DNA of 64,000 nt from Alteromonadaceae bacterium M269 (GTDB taxonomy: Bacteria; Pseudomonadota; Gammaproteobacteria; Enterobacterales; Alteromonadaceae), in assembly GCA_004353515.1 (NCBI GenBank), contig SMNZ01000009.1:1-64000 (forward strand), given 5' to 3'. The translations under genes and the position numbers were made by a program. Of the stretch, positions 1-10,364 are shown piece after piece. Positions within the stretch are counted from its first letter, which is position 1, and every line of letters begins with the position of its first letter. Under the pieces are notes generated by a model. The model worked only from the letters and a program-made list of their open reading frames with translations. It did not search any database and had not been told where the DNA came from.

Positions 1-11
1 GCACACCGCCA
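1..11 (+). tRNA. Probable 3' end of a tRNA (Ser-like), truncated by the window edge
   Basis: The first 11 bases read as seven acceptor-stem bases, a G discriminator and CCA, a form seen at the 3' end of many bacterial tRNA-Ser genes. A good terminator follows within 20 bases, as expected for a tRNA transcript. Only the very end is visible, so the anticodon and identity cannot be read. Confidence 0.4.
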
Positions 12-28
12 GGCTTTCATTTAGACAG

Positions 29-52
29 GCCCGCTAAACAGCGGGCTTTGTT
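29..52 (+). terminator. Rho-independent terminator after the upstream tRNA-like gene
   Basis: Six-base stem GCCCGC / GCGGGC with a six-base loop (29-46), followed by a T-rich run. It would end the plus-strand transcript entering from the left edge. Confidence 0.75.
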
Positions 53-100
53 GTTTCTGATACACCAAAAAGACACAGACAAAACGATTCCCCAACACAT

Positions 101-145
101 TGTAGGAGCAAGCTTTAGCTGTGAATAGCCACAACTAAAGCTCCG
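101..145. repeat. REP-like palindromic element
   Basis: Left arm TGTAGGAGCAAGCTTTAGC (101-119) and right arm CACAACTAAAGCTCC (130-144) form an imperfect inverted repeat around a short loop. The opening TGTAGGAGC followed by an AGCTT palindrome resembles the REP elements common between genes in Pseudomonas and other gammaproteobacteria. It lies between the tRNA terminator and the 3' end of hppA and has no T-run on either strand, so it is not a typical terminator. I see no second copy in this window. Confidence 0.5.
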
Positions 146-161
146 ACTTTATGATTGTTAT

Positions 162-2162
162 CTAAATAGATAGGAGTGGTGAGATCACTAAACTGACGAT
201 CGCCATAACATTGATAAGAATGTTCATTGCTGGACCAGAAGTATCTTTAAATGGGTCGCCGACAGTGTCACCGACAACGGTAGCAGCGTGAACTTCTGAG
301 CCTTTACCACCATAGTTTCCTTTTTCGACATACTTCTTAGCGTTATCCCAAGCGCCGCCAGCATTGGCCATCATCAGAGCCATAAGGACGCAACCAAGCA
401 GAGCTCCACCTAGCATACCGCCTAAAGCGTGAGCGCCTAAGCTAAAGCCAACGATAGGAGGAACTGCGACGGCGATAACACCGGGTAAGATCATTTTCTT
501 TAGTGCCGCTTTGGTCGCGATATCAACACAGCGGCCTGTATCTGGCTCAGCTTCACCCTCCATCAAACCAGTTATTTCTCGGAATTGACGTCTTATCTCT
601 TGGATCATTTCGAATGCTGCGTCACCAACAGCAGTCATTGTGATCGAAGCAATAGCGAAAGGGAGGACACCACCAATAAACAACCCAACAAGAACAAGTG
701 GGTTACCCAAATGGAGAGTGAAATCTTCATAGCGAGTGCTCAGAGTTTCTACAAATGCAGCAATAATCGCTAAAGCAGCGAGAGCTGCTGCACCGATCGC
801 GAACCCTTTACCTATCGCAGCAGTGGTATTTCCGAGCTCATCAAGGGAGTCAGTAATTTCGCGGGTGTCTTCGCCTAAACCGCCCATCTCTGCGATACCT
901 CCAGCATTATCAGCAACGGGGCCATAAGCGTCTATCGCCATGGTAATACCCACAGTAGCAAGCATACCCACAGCGGCTATGCCAACGCCGTATAAGCCTG
1001 ACAATTGGGTTGAGAAGTAGATCACGACACATATCGTTAAGATCGGAACTATAACGGACTGCATGCCCACTGCTAAACCTGTGATCATAACCGTCGCTGG
1101 GCCCGTCTCCCCAGATTTTGCAATCCTATGTACCGGCTTCGACGCTGTGTAGTATTCAGTGACGAGACCAATAACAATGCCACCGATAGTCCCAGCAACA
1201 ACTGACCACCAGACATTAGTACTAATGCCGACTTGAGTAATAACGAAATAAGCGACAACAATAAAAATAACAGCAGATGACATGGTGCCAGCACGCAATG
1301 CAACTTCAGGCTTGCTAGACGACATCATTTTCACGAGCAGAATACCTAGTATCGAACAAACTAGCCCCGCGGACGCTAAACCTAAAGGTAAGAACATCAG
1401 AGATTCCCTACTTCCCATGAGCCCAACTGTCATTGTTGAAGCGATAGCAATCGTTGCGATCATAGAACCACAGTAAGACTCGAATATATCCGACCCCATT
1501 CCTGCAACATCTCCAACATTGTCTCCGACATTATCAGCGATAACGCCCGGGTTTCTAGGATCATCTTCTGGAATGCCAGCTTCTATTTTGCCGACTAAAT
1601 CAGCACCAACGTCCGCACTCTTAGTAAAGATACCGCCGCCAACACGAGAGAATAGAGCAACAATAGAAGCTCCCATACCAAAGCCGTGTATTACATGCGC
1701 GGTTTTGGGATCACCACCGAAATACCAGTACAACATTCCCAGACCTAACAAACCCATTGAAGCTACGCAGAGGCCCATAATGGAACCACCCATAAAAGCA
1801 ATGGATAAAGCTTGTGCTGAACCGCTGTCATGTGCGGCTTGTGTCGTCCTTACATTAGCTTTAGTTGCAGTGAACATTCCAATGTATCCAGCGAGGGCAG
1901 AGCAACTGGCTCCTACCACGAAGGCTAAGGTCGTATTCGCTCCAAGAGAAAAATAAAGCAAAATTCCAACAACGACAGCAAAGATGAATAGCATCTTATA
2001 TTCGCGATGCATAAATACCATTGCACCTAGGTGGATCGCGTCAGCAATCTTCCCAATTTTTGAATTAGTTACTGGAATTTTTTTTATCATCATGTAGATG
2101 AGAACGGCAAATACTAACCCTACAACACCCAGAACAGGTGGCAGGTAAAATAACTCTGTCAT
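162..2162 (-). CDS. hppA: Membrane-bound ion-translocating pyrophosphatase, K+-dependent type
   Basis: This 666-residue integral membrane enzyme hydrolyses pyrophosphate and couples it to H+ and/or Na+ export across the inner membrane. The protein is almost wholly hydrophobic helices, with the family's DVGADLVGK and DNVGDNVGD acidic pyrophosphate/Mg sites in the first half and a second acidic cluster ([12 protein letters not shown]) later. The motif [10 protein letters not shown] carries Ala448 and Gly451 where K+-independent enzymes carry Lys and Thr, so it should belong to the K+-dependent subfamily. Whether it pumps Na+ or H+ cannot be read with confidence. A strong AAGGGGAAG ribosome site precedes the ATG. 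It is divergent from ppa across 319 bp. Confidence 0.95.
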   Translation of the reverse strand: MTELFYLPPVLGVVGLVFAVLIYMMIKKIPVTNSKIGKIADAIHLGAMVFMHREYKMLFIFAVVVGILLYFSLGANTTLAFVVGASCSALAGYIGMFTATKANVRTTQAAHDSGSAQALSIAFMGGSIMGLCVASMGLLGLGMLYWYFGGDPKTAHVIHGFGMGASIVALFSRVGGGIFTKSADVGADLVGKIEAGIPEDDPRNPGVIADNVGDNVGDVAGMGSDIFESYCGSMIATIAIASTMTVGLMGSRESLMFLPLGLASAGLVCSILGILLVKMMSSSKPEVALRAGTMSSAVIFIVVAYFVITQVGISTNVWWSVVAGTIGGIVIGLVTEYYTASKPVHRIAKSGETGPATVMITGLAVGMQSVIVPILTICVVIYFSTQLSGLYGVGIAAVGMLATVGITMAIDAYGPVADNAGGIAEMGGLGEDTREITDSLDELGNTTAAIGKGFAIGAAALAALAIIAAFVETLSTRYEDFTLHLGNPLVLVGLFIGGVLPFAIASITMTAVGDAAFEMIQEIRRQFREITGLMEGEAEPDTGRCVDIATKAALKKMILPGVIAVAVPPIVGFSLGAHALGGMLGGALLGCVLMALMMANAGGAWDNAKKYVEKGNYGGKGSEVHAATVVGDTVGDPFKDTSGPAMNILINVMAIVSLVISPLLSI

Positions 2163-2481
2163 AACTTCCCCTTAAAGCGCCAAGTGAGGCAAAGAACGAC
2201 AACATCCCAAGGAACGTGCTTTGCGTTATACGAGAACTTAAGCCTCTTAAAACACACCAACAACAAGAAGAAGCTTTAGTACTCTTTTGTTTTATTTACA
2301 TTTTATTTACATTTCGTAATGACTATAGCGACCAAAGAGCAGTTAGTTCAAGAAGAATTGATTAAAAAGTAGCAAATTATAAGATCTGAGCAGATTTTGG
2401 CGTGCTTGAATTTTTCTTAGTGGTTATAATATGCGGCTATTTTTTACGGTTTATTTTATTAATTAATTCAGGATCTCGCTC
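2163..2481. other. Divergent hppA/ppa intergenic region
   Basis: This 319-bp region must hold promoters for both pyrophosphatase genes. It contains two adjacent copies of the 11-mer TTTATTTACAT (2291-2301 and 2302-2312), a possible protein-binding site, and a TATAAT box near ppa. I see no ORF or RNA structure in it. Confidence 0.6.
2425..2430 (+). promoter_or_regulatory. Candidate -10 box for ppa
   Basis: Perfect TATAAT 52 bp before the ppa start codon. No good -35 hexamer lies at 16-18 bp spacing, so this is a candidate only. Confidence 0.4.
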
Positions 2482-3030
2482 ATGAGTCTTAACGCAGTGC
2501 CAGCAGGCAAAAACCTCCCAGATGAAATTAATGTCATCATTGAAATTCCAGCTCATTCAGATCCGGTAAAATACGAAGTAGATAAAGAATCTGGTGCTAT
2601 TTTCGTTGACCGTTTCATGGCGACTTGTATGCATTACCCAACTAACTACGGTTATGTTCCTCACACATTGTCTGAAGATGGTGACCCAGTTGATGTACTC
2701 GTACTGACACCTTTCCCGCTAATGGCTGGTTCGGTTATCCGTAGCCGTCCTGTAGGCGTTCTAAACATGACTGATGAGTCTGGTACAGACGCTAAAATTC
2801 TAGCGGTTCCTGCTGATAAACTTTCAACTATTTACAGAGGCATTACTGAAATTGATCAGGTGCCTGAGTTGACGCTTCAACAAATTGAACACTTCTTCCA
2901 ACACTATAAAGATTTAGAGCCTAACAAATGGGTGAAAATCGATGGTTGGGATAACGCAGCGGCAGCGAAGAAAGAGATTACTGAGAGTGTAGCTCGTTAC
3001 GAAGAAGAGCCTGAAAAACCAGCGTTCTAA
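2482..3030 (+). CDS. ppa: Inorganic pyrophosphatase, soluble family I
   Basis: Cytoplasmic Mg-dependent hydrolysis of pyrophosphate to two phosphates, pulling biosynthetic reactions forward. At 182 residues it is a normal family I length. The signature run [11 protein letters not shown] contains the catalytic aspartates, and the [14 protein letters not shown] block is typical. AGGAT lies 8 bases before the ATG. The divergent neighbour is the membrane pyrophosphatase hppA, so the cell can either conserve or dissipate the energy of pyrophosphate. A terminator follows about 90 bp downstream. Confidence 0.96.
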   Translation: MSLNAVPAGKNLPDEINVIIEIPAHSDPVKYEVDKESGAIFVDRFMATCMHYPTNYGYVPHTLSEDGDPVDVLVLTPFPLMAGSVIRSRPVGVLNMTDESGTDAKILAVPADKLSTIYRGITEIDQVPELTLQQIEHFFQHYKDLEPNKWVKIDGWDNAAAAKKEITESVARYEEEPEKPAF

Positions 3031-3119
3031 TTATGCTCGTCACCCTTTGAAATGTCTGTCTGTTTGTTTGCTGCACTCATTCCAAATGGTATAGAGCATA
3101 AAGATACTTAAAATTTTGG

Positions 3120-3143
3120 AAAGCCAGCTTTGCTGGCTTTTTT
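3120..3143 (+). terminator. Rho-independent terminator after ppa
   Basis: Nine-base perfect stem AAAGCCAGC / GCTGGCTTT with a TTT loop, followed by further T residues. Confidence 0.85.
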
Positions 3144-3281
3144 CATATAAGGGCTAAACATTTTAAGTTTTGGTGAATTTATCTTACACACGTGAATCGA
3201 ATAAACCTCGGTGCTTAGTACCAAATAACTCCCCATCGTGAGATAATTCAGCCCTTCGAATTTTACTCAGAGTTACTAACC

Positions 3282-4499
3282 TTGCTCGCTAAGTATCGCG
3301 CTAATCCTCAGTACTTCCTTTTAGCCATGAGCTTCGTTATGCCTCTAACTTTTGCCGTTTGGAATGTGCTTCTCAACAACTTTGTCATTGAGAAAGCGGC
3401 ATTTACAGGACAAGAAATTGGCTTACTCCAGAGCTTTAGAGAAATACCTGGCTTTCTAGCATTTACCGCGGTTTTTGTGCTTTTAATCTTAAAAGAACAA
3501 ACATTTGCACTGGTCTCTTTAGCGCTTATGTCTGTTGGTGTTGCTATAACTGGCTGGTTCCCTTTTGAAATTGGCTTGTATTGCACAACTGTTCTTATGT
3601 CTATTGGTTTTCACTACTTCGAGACGGTTAATCAATCATTGACTCTACAATGGCTAAACAAAGAGCAGAGCGCTCACTTTATGGGGAAACAGTTATCTGT
3701 TAAATCTTTCGCTTCTCTGTTTGCCTATGCTTCAATTTGGTTGTTGATGGAGTTCGCGGGTATTAGCTACAACGCAATGTATATGCTTGCCGGTGGGGCA
3801 GGTGTGTTTATCGTTATATTGCTTTGGCTAACCTTTCCACAGTTTGAACAACCTGCAATACAGAACAAGAAATTAATACTTCGTAAGCGTTACTGGCTCT
3901 ATTACTGTTTAACTTTTTTTAGTGGAGCACGTAGACAGATCTTTGTTGTTTTTGCTGCCTTTATGATGGTTGAAAAGTTCGAATACACGGTTGGCGAAGT
4001 GAGTCTGTTATTCATGATCAACTATGTTTTCAACTTACTTTTTGCACCAACTATTGGAAAGTGGATCCATAAAGTTGGTGAACGCAAAGCCCTGTCGTTT
4101 GAGTATATTGGTCTTATTATCGTTTTTATTAGTTATGGTCTTGTGGAAAATGCACACATTGCTGGTGCGCTGTATGTCATTGATCACTTATTCTTTGCCA
4201 TGGCGATTGCAATTAAAACATATTTTCAAAAGGTTGCTGACCCTAAGGATATTGCATCGACTGCTGGTGTAGCATTTACCATTAACCATATCGCGGCTGT
4301 TGTTATTCCTGCATTGTTAGGTATTGTTTGGTTAACAGCACCTTCTCTTGTTTTTTATATAGGTGCAGCTTTCGCACTTTGTTCATTAGGTTTAGCACTC
4401 AATTTGCCAGCGAGTCCACACGCTGGTAATGAGGTGAGAAGAAACCTCATGGGATGGGCAAATAAGATGGATGCTAAACCCGTTAGTAGTGAAATTTAA
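3282..4499 (+). CDS. Major facilitator superfamily transporter, substrate unknown
   Basis: About 405 residues of alternating hydrophobic helices (roughly 12) with short basic loops, as in MFS carriers. The substrate is not recognisable. The longest form starts at a TTG (3282). It gives a basic N-terminus (LAKYRANPQYF) directly before the first helix, as is usual in MFS proteins. The first ATG (3327) would cut into that helix, so I prefer the TTG with some doubt. The gene ends 8 bp before the DUF3299 gene, so the two are probably co-transcribed. Confidence 0.75.
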   Translation: MLAKYRANPQYFLLAMSFVMPLTFAVWNVLLNNFVIEKAAFTGQEIGLLQSFREIPGFLAFTAVFVLLILKEQTFALVSLALMSVGVAITGWFPFEIGLYCTTVLMSIGFHYFETVNQSLTLQWLNKEQSAHFMGKQLSVKSFASLFAYASIWLLMEFAGISYNAMYMLAGGAGVFIVILLWLTFPQFEQPAIQNKKLILRKRYWLYYCLTFFSGARRQIFVVFAAFMMVEKFEYTVGEVSLLFMINYVFNLLFAPTIGKWIHKVGERKALSFEYIGLIIVFISYGLVENAHIAGALYVIDHLFFAMAIAIKTYFQKVADPKDIASTAGVAFTINHIAAVVIPALLGIVWLTAPSLVFYIGAAFALCSLGLALNLPASPHAGNEVRRNLMGWANKMDAKPVSSEI

Positions 4500-4507
4500 G
4501 GTTTGAT

Positions 4508-4984
4508 ATGAAACGTTTTTTATCATCTTTAGCCGTATGGCTAACACTCTCGACTGGCTATGTTGCAGCTGAGACAAAGGAAGTGTACTGGGAAGACTTA
4601 GTACCTGAGGGATATGTAGCTGCTCCGCAGGACCAGGTTTCTCACCAGGGCTCTACATTAGCTCAAGCAGAACCTGACGCGCCTGTGGTTGATAAGTACG
4701 ATGGGCAGGAAGTGAAAATTCCTGGATTTGTTGTGCCGCTTGAAGGAGATGATAAAAGTCTTACGGAGTTTTTACTTGTTCCTTACTTTGGCGCTTGTAT
4801 CCATGTTCCTCCACCTCCTTCGAATCAAATTGTCTATGTTAAGTTTGAAAAAGGTGTTCCTGTCGATGACCTTTATGATGCGGTTTGGATCAGCGGTAAG
4901 TTGAGTACAAAAGGGTGGTCAGGTGATATTGCGACCGTTGGGTACAGTATGGCAGGTATATCCGTCGAGCCTTATGATGGCTAA
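4508..4984 (+). CDS. Exported DUF3299-family protein
   Basis: This 158-residue protein has a Sec signal peptide (about residues 1-21, ending VAA). The conserved core contains IPGFVVPLEGD, EFLLVPYFGACIHVPPPP and NQIVYV, which is the recognisable signature of DUF3299 proteins. The single Cys in GACIH is part of that motif. The biochemical role is unknown. In other bacteria such proteins often sit near ABC-type or metal-transport genes. Here the gene lies 8 bp behind an MFS carrier. Confidence 0.8.
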   Translation: MKRFLSSLAVWLTLSTGYVAAETKEVYWEDLVPEGYVAAPQDQVSHQGSTLAQAEPDAPVVDKYDGQEVKIPGFVVPLEGDDKSLTEFLLVPYFGACIHVPPPPSNQIVYVKFEKGVPVDDLYDAVWISGKLSTKGWSGDIATVGYSMAGISVEPYDG

Positions 4985-4995
4985 CTTTTAGGGAT

Positions 4996-5568
4996 TTATT
5001 CCTCGATATTTTTAATTATCGAAGCAGGAACTCCAGCAACAACTGTATTGGCAGGTATGTCTTTGGAAACAACAGCGCCTGCCGCAATAACGGCATTATC
5101 GCCTACAGTAACACCGGGCAATATCTTAGCACCCATTCCAATCCAAACATTATCTCCAAAAGAAATGGGTTTCGCTATCTCTAAGCCAGATGCTCGCTCC
5201 TGAGCATTTAATGGATGAGTCACCGTTGAAATTAAAACACCTGGTGCAATAAGTGCGTCATCACCAAAGGTTACCGTTGCACCGTCTAAAATCGTTACGT
5301 TGTGATTAGCGTAGAAGTTTTTACCGACTTTTATGTTATAGCCATAGTCGCAGTAAAAGTGTGGTTCTACCCATAATGTGGACGCTTGACCAAAGAGTTC
5401 TAATAAGACTTGTCTACGAGCTTTTTTAGCATTGGGAATTAAGTTGTTAAATTGGTGACAAAGTTGCTTTGCTTTCAACCTATCAGCACTTAGCTCACTA
5501 TCGCTTGGATCGTAAGCTAGGGATTGTTGCTGTTTCTGTTTTTCGGTTAACGTTTGATTAGCAGTCAT
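4996..5568 (-). CDS. Sugar O-acetyltransferase, hexapeptide-repeat (Maa/LacA-like)
   Basis: Predicted acetyl-CoA-dependent acetylation of a sugar hydroxyl in the cytoplasm. The C-terminal two thirds is a left-handed beta-helix made of hexapeptide repeats (for example VWIGMGAKILPGVTVGDNAVIAAG), with the GVPA ending of the maltose/galactoside acetyltransferase group. The N-terminal part is a helical cap. I chose the ATG at 5568 (190 residues). A TTG at 5592 would extend it by 8 residues and overlap the upstream thioesterase. The acceptor sugar is unknown. Confidence 0.85.
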   Translation of the reverse strand: MTANQTLTEKQKQQQSLAYDPSDSELSADRLKAKQLCHQFNNLIPNAKKARRQVLLELFGQASTLWVEPHFYCDYGYNIKVGKNFYANHNVTILDGATVTFGDDALIAPGVLISTVTHPLNAQERASGLEIAKPISFGDNVWIGMGAKILPGVTVGDNAVIAAGAVVSKDIPANTVVAGVPASIIKNIEE

Positions 5569-5578
5569 ATGTTGGACG

Positions 5579-5977
5579 CTATTCTGTTTCAACCATAATC
5601 TCGTTGAGCTGAGCTAAGACATCTGCAGGTATCGGACAAGAGCTCTGCTCTTGGTAATCAAAGTGAACCATAGTAGTTGTTCCCGATGCACATTTTCGAC
5701 CTTGTTGCCAAATCTCCTGGTGCACATCGAATGAGCTTTTGCCGATACGGCTAACACCTGTACGAACTTCAATATCATGTCCGTAAAACATTTGTGCAAG
5801 GAAATCGACCTTGTAGCTAGCCAATATAAGAGGCCAGTTATCTAAATCCAAAGTTGGTGTGAACATCTTAAAAATGGCTTCACGTGCGGTTTCAAACCAA
5901 CCAACAACAACAGTATTACTTACGTGCTTGAGTGCATCGGTCTCATAAAATCTAACTTTATGGGTTTCTGTTAACAT
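5579..5977 (-). CDS. Acyl-CoA thioesterase, hot-dog fold (4HBT family)
   Basis: This 132-residue protein matches the 4-hydroxybenzoyl-CoA/YbgC-type thioesterases. Near the N-terminus it has a FYETDALKHVSN block, the counterpart of the family's Y-x-D-TD-x-x-x-H-V-x-N catalytic region, then a conserved FKVDFL-like strand (YKVDFLAQM). The reading frame stays open upstream to 6127, but that extension lies inside uvrA on the same strand and is not conserved-looking. The ATG at 5977, preceded by GGAAAGG, is the sensible start. It follows uvrA by 20 bp and precedes the sugar acetyltransferase, probably as one transcript. Confidence 0.85.
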   Translation of the reverse strand: MLTETHKVRFYETDALKHVSNTVVVGWFETAREAIFKMFTPTLDLDNWPLILASYKVDFLAQMFYGHDIEVRTGVSRIGKSSFDVHQEIWQQGRKCASGTTTMVHFDYQEQSSCPIPADVLAQLNEIMVETE

Positions 5978-5997
5978 GCCCTTTCCACTCGTCTCAG

Positions 5998-8823
5998 TTA
6001 TTTCAGTAAAGGCTTCAAAAAATGCGCAGTGTGAGACTGCTTTTGCGTCACAACATGCTCTGGTGTTCCGCAAGCGATAATCTGCCCGCCTCCAGAACCA
6101 CCCTCTGGACCAAGGTCTACGATCCAATCGGCGGTTTTTACAACGTCTAAGTTGTGCTCGATAACGACAACAGTGTTGCCGTGATCACGCAGACGATGAA
6201 GGACTTGGAGCAATTGTTTGATGTCGTGGAAGTGCAGACCCGTAGTTGGCTCATCCAAGATATAGAGTGTTTTCCCTGTGTCGCGTTTAGAAAGTTCTCT
6301 TGCAAGCTTCACACGCTGTGCTTCACCGCCAGAAAGTGTCGTGGCAGATTGGCCGAGTCGAATGTAAGACAAGCCTACATCCATTAAGGTTTGTAGTTTT
6401 CTCGCTAAAGCAGGGATAGCATCAAAGAATTCGCGGCCATCTTCCACTGTCATTTCGAGTACTTCGTGGATGTTCTTATTCTTATATTTAATCTCTAGCG
6501 TTTCGCGGTTGTAGCGTTTGCCTTTACAAACATCACAGGGAACATAAACATCAGGTAAGAAATGCATCTCAACCTTAATAACACCATCGCCTTGACATGC
6601 TTCGCATCGACCGCCTTTCACGTTGAAAGAGAAACGGCCAGGTTTATAACCTCTCGATCTAGCTTCTTGAGTTCCAGAGAATAACTCTCTGATAGGAGTA
6701 AATAGTCCAGCATAAGTTGCAGGGTTTGAACGCGGTGTTCTGCCTATTGGACTTTGGTCAATGTCTACGACCTTGTCGAGGTTGTCCATACCTTCGATTG
6801 CTTTATAAGGTGCAGGCTCTCCAGTCGTCGCCTTGTTGAGCTCTCGGTGGGCAATTGAGAATAAGGTATCGTTGATTAAGGTAGATTTACCTGAACCAGA
6901 CACACCCGTGATACAGGTCATTAATCCAATAGGGATTTCAAGATCAACATCGCGCAGGTTGTTGCCTGATGCTCCTGTTAACTTGAGCCACTTATCGTCT
7001 TGTATTGGCGTCCGTTCCGCGGGAACTTCAATTTTCTCTTTACCAGATAAGTATTTCCCAGTTAACGAGTTATCGTTCTTAAGAATATCTTTGAGTTCAC
7101 CTTCAGCTACGATCTGCCCTCCGTGAACACCAGCACCTGGACCTATATCGACAATGTAATCCGCTTGGCGAACGGCGTCTTCATCATGTTCTACAACAAT
7201 CACTGTGTTGCCTAAATCTCTAAGGTGAGTCAGGGTTGTTAGTAAGCGCTCATTATCTCTTTGATGAAGGCCAATAGAGGGCTCGTCGAGAACATACATA
7301 ACACCCACAAGTCCAGCCCCAATTTGACTGGCGAGTCGAATTCGCTGCGCTTCACCACCTGACAAAGTATCTGCACTACGTGATAATGTAAGGTAATTCA
7401 AACCAACATTGACCAAGAACTTCAGGCGATCTCCAATCTCCTTAAGAATCTTCTCCGCAATTTGCTCACGCTGACCCGTTAAAGAAAGGCTTTTGAAAAA
7501 ATCCTCAGCTTGCGCAATCGACATATCTGAGACTGTTGGTAGATTTGTTTGGCCAATAAAAACATGTCTCGCTTCTTGGCGTAATCTTGTGCCATTACAA
7601 CTGCTACAGTGTTGTTGGCTTAGATATTTTGAAAGCTCATCTCTAACAGCGTTGGATTCGGTCTCGCGGTAACGCCTTTCCATATTAGGAATAATCCCTT
7701 CGAAGGGATGCTTGCGTTCCATGATGTCACCACGGTCATTGATGTATTTAAAGTTAATCGATTCGCCTTTGCTTCCGTACAATACGATGTCTTTAGCTTT
7801 GTCGTCTAAGTCTTGATAACGCTTATTTAAGTCGAAGCCGAAGTGATCAGCGACCGCTTGTAACATCTGGAAGTAGTAATAGCTGCGCTTATCCCAACCT
7901 TTGATGGCTCCACCAGATAAGCTGATTTCATCGTTATGGATAATGCGAGCAGGATCGAAAAACTGTCTTGTTCCTAAACCATCACAGGTTTGACAAGCAC
8001 CACTAGGGTTGTTGAACGAGAACATGCGAGGCTCAAGTTCTGTAATACTATAACCACAGTGAGGGCAGGCAAAATTTGCTGAAAAGACGAGCTCTTCTTG
8101 CGCTGAGTCATCCATGTAAGCGACCTTTGCCGTGCCACTAGAGAGTTCTAATGCAGTTTCGAAAGACTCTGACAAACGCAACTGAATATCTTCACGAACT
8201 TTAAATCGATCAACAACAACCTCGATGGTGTGCTTTTTATGAAGGTCAAGTTCGGGGGGATCAGACAAGTCACAGATTTCGCCGTCTATTCGAGCACGAA
8301 TAAAGCCTTGTGCTGCTAGGTGCTCCAATGTCTTAAGGTGTTCACCTTTTCGACCTTCAACCACGGGAGCTAATAGCATTAGCTTGGTATCTTGCGGAAG
8401 TTCTAACACTCTATCAACCATTTGACTGACGGTCTGAGCATCTAACGGTACGTCGTGATCAGGACATCGAGGTTCACCGACACGTGCAAACAGTAGACGG
8501 AGGTAGTCATATATCTCGGTAATAGTACCAACCGTTGAACGCGGGTTATGAGACGTCGATTTCTGCTCGATTGAAATAGCTGGAGATAAGCCTTCGATAT
8601 GATCAACATCGGGCTTTTCCATCATGGATAAAAACTGTCTAGCGTAAGCCGAGAGAGATTCGACATAACGTCTTTGCCCTTCAGCATAGAGGGTATCGAA
8701 AGCTAGAGAAGATTTGCCTGAACCCGAAAGGCCCGTAATGACAATTAGCTTATCGCGAGGGAGAGTTAAGTCGATGTTCTTCAGGTTGTGAGTTCGAGCC
8801 CCACGTACTTCAATTTTATCCAT
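5998..8823 (-). CDS. uvrA: Excinuclease ABC subunit A (nucleotide excision repair)
   Basis: UvrA recognises bulky DNA lesions with UvrB. At 941 residues it is essentially the length of the E. coli protein. Two ABC ATPase modules are clear: Walker [10 protein letters not shown] near residue 31 and GVSGSGKST in the second half, each paired with an LSGGEAQR signature and a DEP Walker B. Zinc-binding CPHC...CQTC and CEAC...CDVC sets are intact. It is divergent from an MFS gene that leads into ssb, a uvrA-ssb neighbourhood known from other gammaproteobacteria. I found no convincing LexA box in the 182-bp promoter region. Confidence 0.98.
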   Translation of the reverse strand: MDKIEVRGARTHNLKNIDLTLPRDKLIVITGLSGSGKSSLAFDTLYAEGQRRYVESLSAYARQFLSMMEKPDVDHIEGLSPAISIEQKSTSHNPRSTVGTITEIYDYLRLLFARVGEPRCPDHDVPLDAQTVSQMVDRVLELPQDTKLMLLAPVVEGRKGEHLKTLEHLAAQGFIRARIDGEICDLSDPPELDLHKKHTIEVVVDRFKVREDIQLRLSESFETALELSSGTAKVAYMDDSAQEELVFSANFACPHCGYSITELEPRMFSFNNPSGACQTCDGLGTRQFFDPARIIHNDEISLSGGAIKGWDKRSYYYFQMLQAVADHFGFDLNKRYQDLDDKAKDIVLYGSKGESINFKYINDRGDIMERKHPFEGIIPNMERRYRETESNAVRDELSKYLSQQHCSSCNGTRLRQEARHVFIGQTNLPTVSDMSIAQAEDFFKSLSLTGQREQIAEKILKEIGDRLKFLVNVGLNYLTLSRSADTLSGGEAQRIRLASQIGAGLVGVMYVLDEPSIGLHQRDNERLLTTLTHLRDLGNTVIVVEHDEDAVRQADYIVDIGPGAGVHGGQIVAEGELKDILKNDNSLTGKYLSGKEKIEVPAERTPIQDDKWLKLTGASGNNLRDVDLEIPIGLMTCITGVSGSGKSTLINDTLFSIAHRELNKATTGEPAPYKAIEGMDNLDKVVDIDQSPIGRTPRSNPATYAGLFTPIRELFSGTQEARSRGYKPGRFSFNVKGGRCEACQGDGVIKVEMHFLPDVYVPCDVCKGKRYNRETLEIKYKNKNIHEVLEMTVEDGREFFDAIPALARKLQTLMDVGLSYIRLGQSATTLSGGEAQRVKLARELSKRDTGKTLYILDEPTTGLHFHDIKQLLQVLHRLRDHGNTVVVIEHNLDVVKTADWIVDLGPEGGSGGGQIIACGTPEHVVTQKQSHTAHFLKPLLK

Positions 8824-9005
8824 ATAACCGCAAAACTACCGCTGCAAAAAAGATCTATTATCGCATATTTTCACTATCAAAAAGCAATAAATTATCCGTA
8901 TAAAATGAATCAATAAGCGTGTTCTGAGATTGACTAGAACATGCTAAAATAATCGGCTTTTTGGCAGCCCGATAACATCAAGACCTAAGGTTTGGACTTT
9001 AGAAC

Positions 9006-10352
9006 GTGAACAGAATAGAACTCACAGGTGCTTTTTCACTAGCAACTATATATATGCTCCGCATGATGGGGCTGTTTATGGTGATGCCAGTGATTGCTGT
9101 GCTCTCTTTGGATTTTGCTGATTATTCCCCTCTATTATTGGGTTTAGCGATAGGCGGCTATGGCCTGACACAAGCAATATTGCAGATTCCTATGGGAGTG
9201 CTGTCCGACCGATGGGGGCGCAAGCCAATCATAGTTGGTGGGCTATTGTTGTTTGCGTTAGGAAGCTTTGTTGCGGCTTATGCTGACTCTCTATTATTCG
9301 TTACTATTGGACGTATTATTCAAGGCGCCGGAGCCATTGCAGCTGCCATTATGGCATTGGCGGGCGATATCAGTCGTGAAGAAGAACGCCCGAAAGTCAT
9401 GGCGATTATTGGTATCTCTATTGGGTTATCTTTTTACATCGCTTTATTCTTAGGCCCCGTTTTATCTTCTAGTTATGGTTTGTCTGGGTTATTTCTAATC
9501 ACTGGGGTAGCCGCGTTAGTTTGTATTCCGTTGGTCATTTTTGTGGTGCCAGGAGTTCAATCTCAAGCACCCAAGGGAGATACCCTGCCGCGCTTGGGCG
9601 ATTTAAGCACCTTAATTAAACACCCTTCACTTTCTCGTTTGAATATCAGTGTTTTATTGCTGCATCTGATGATTAGCTTAGTTTTTGTCAGATTGCCCTC
9701 CATGTTTATAGAGTTGGGATGGAGCCTCGAGTCTCACAGTAAGCTTTATGCCATGGTTTTAGGCGGTTCTATTGTCGGCCTTGGTATCTTGATGCAGCTA
9801 TCAAAGCGTTTAGGGCAGAAAAAGGTGTTAGTACTTGCCATTGTTTTACTACTTATTGCCTTTGTTGGTTTATCTAATCAGCCTAGTAGTCTGTGGATTT
9901 TGATTGGTATCGCCTTAATCTTTTTCAGTGGTTTTAATTTTCTTGAAGCAAATTTCCCAGCCTTGGTTTCCAGCATAGCTCCAGCTGGTAAGAAAGGTTC
10001 AGCGATGGGGATCTTTGCAAGTTGTCAGTTTTTTGGAGCGTTTTTAGGTGGAGCAATCTCTGGGTGGCTAGCAAACTGGTTAGGTTTTGACGCCTTATTC
10101 TGGTTAGCGGCTGCACTCTGTACTATTTGGTTGTGGATAATGTCAGGATTCCATGGTGCTGATGCCCTAAATCGTTATACAATATCCGTCAACGAAGATG
10201 AGCAAGATTTAGCTCAAATTGAACAAGAATTGGCAAAGCTCAGCGGTGTTAGAGAAACAACTCTAGTCGCCTCTGAAAGAACGATTTACCTTAAAGTTGA
10301 AAAGCATTCTTTTGATTTTCTCCAGGCTAAGCAAATCGCCAATAGCAATTAA
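9006..10352 (+). CDS. MFS transporter with C-terminal YAM-like domain (YajR-type)
   Basis: This 448-residue protein has 12 predicted helices and the classic MFS motif A (GVLSDRWGRKP) after the second helix. After the last helix, residues about 390-448 form a soluble alpha/beta tail with pattern LAQIEQELAKLSGVRET. It resembles the ferredoxin-like YAM domain of E. coli YajR, a putative drug/proton antiporter. The substrate is unknown. Translation starts at GTG (9006). It lies 12 bp before ssb and is divergent from uvrA. Confidence 0.85.
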   Translation: MNRIELTGAFSLATIYMLRMMGLFMVMPVIAVLSLDFADYSPLLLGLAIGGYGLTQAILQIPMGVLSDRWGRKPIIVGGLLLFALGSFVAAYADSLLFVTIGRIIQGAGAIAAAIMALAGDISREEERPKVMAIIGISIGLSFYIALFLGPVLSSSYGLSGLFLITGVAALVCIPLVIFVVPGVQSQAPKGDTLPRLGDLSTLIKHPSLSRLNISVLLLHLMISLVFVRLPSMFIELGWSLESHSKLYAMVLGGSIVGLGILMQLSKRLGQKKVLVLAIVLLLIAFVGLSNQPSSLWILIGIALIFFSGFNFLEANFPALVSSIAPAGKKGSAMGIFASCQFFGAFLGGAISGWLANWLGFDALFWLAAALCTIWLWIMSGFHGADALNRYTISVNEDEQDLAQIEQELAKLSGVRETTLVASERTIYLKVEKHSFDFLQAKQIANSN

Positions 10353-10364
10353 TCAGGAGTAAAT

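Noticed and set aside
1519-1956. 145-residue plus-strand ORF inside hppA
   Set aside because: It is the complement of a strongly conserved coding region and has no ribosome site. It is a shadow frame, as are other overlapping frames in this window.
5978-6127. Upstream extension of the thioesterase frame to 6127
   Set aside because: The extra 50 codons lie within uvrA on the same strand, are Arg/Trp-rich and unlike the family. A good ATG with a ribosome site exists at 5977.
8824-9005. LexA (SOS) box in front of uvrA
   Set aside because: I searched for CTG-N10-CAG with an AT-rich centre on both strands and found no acceptable match.
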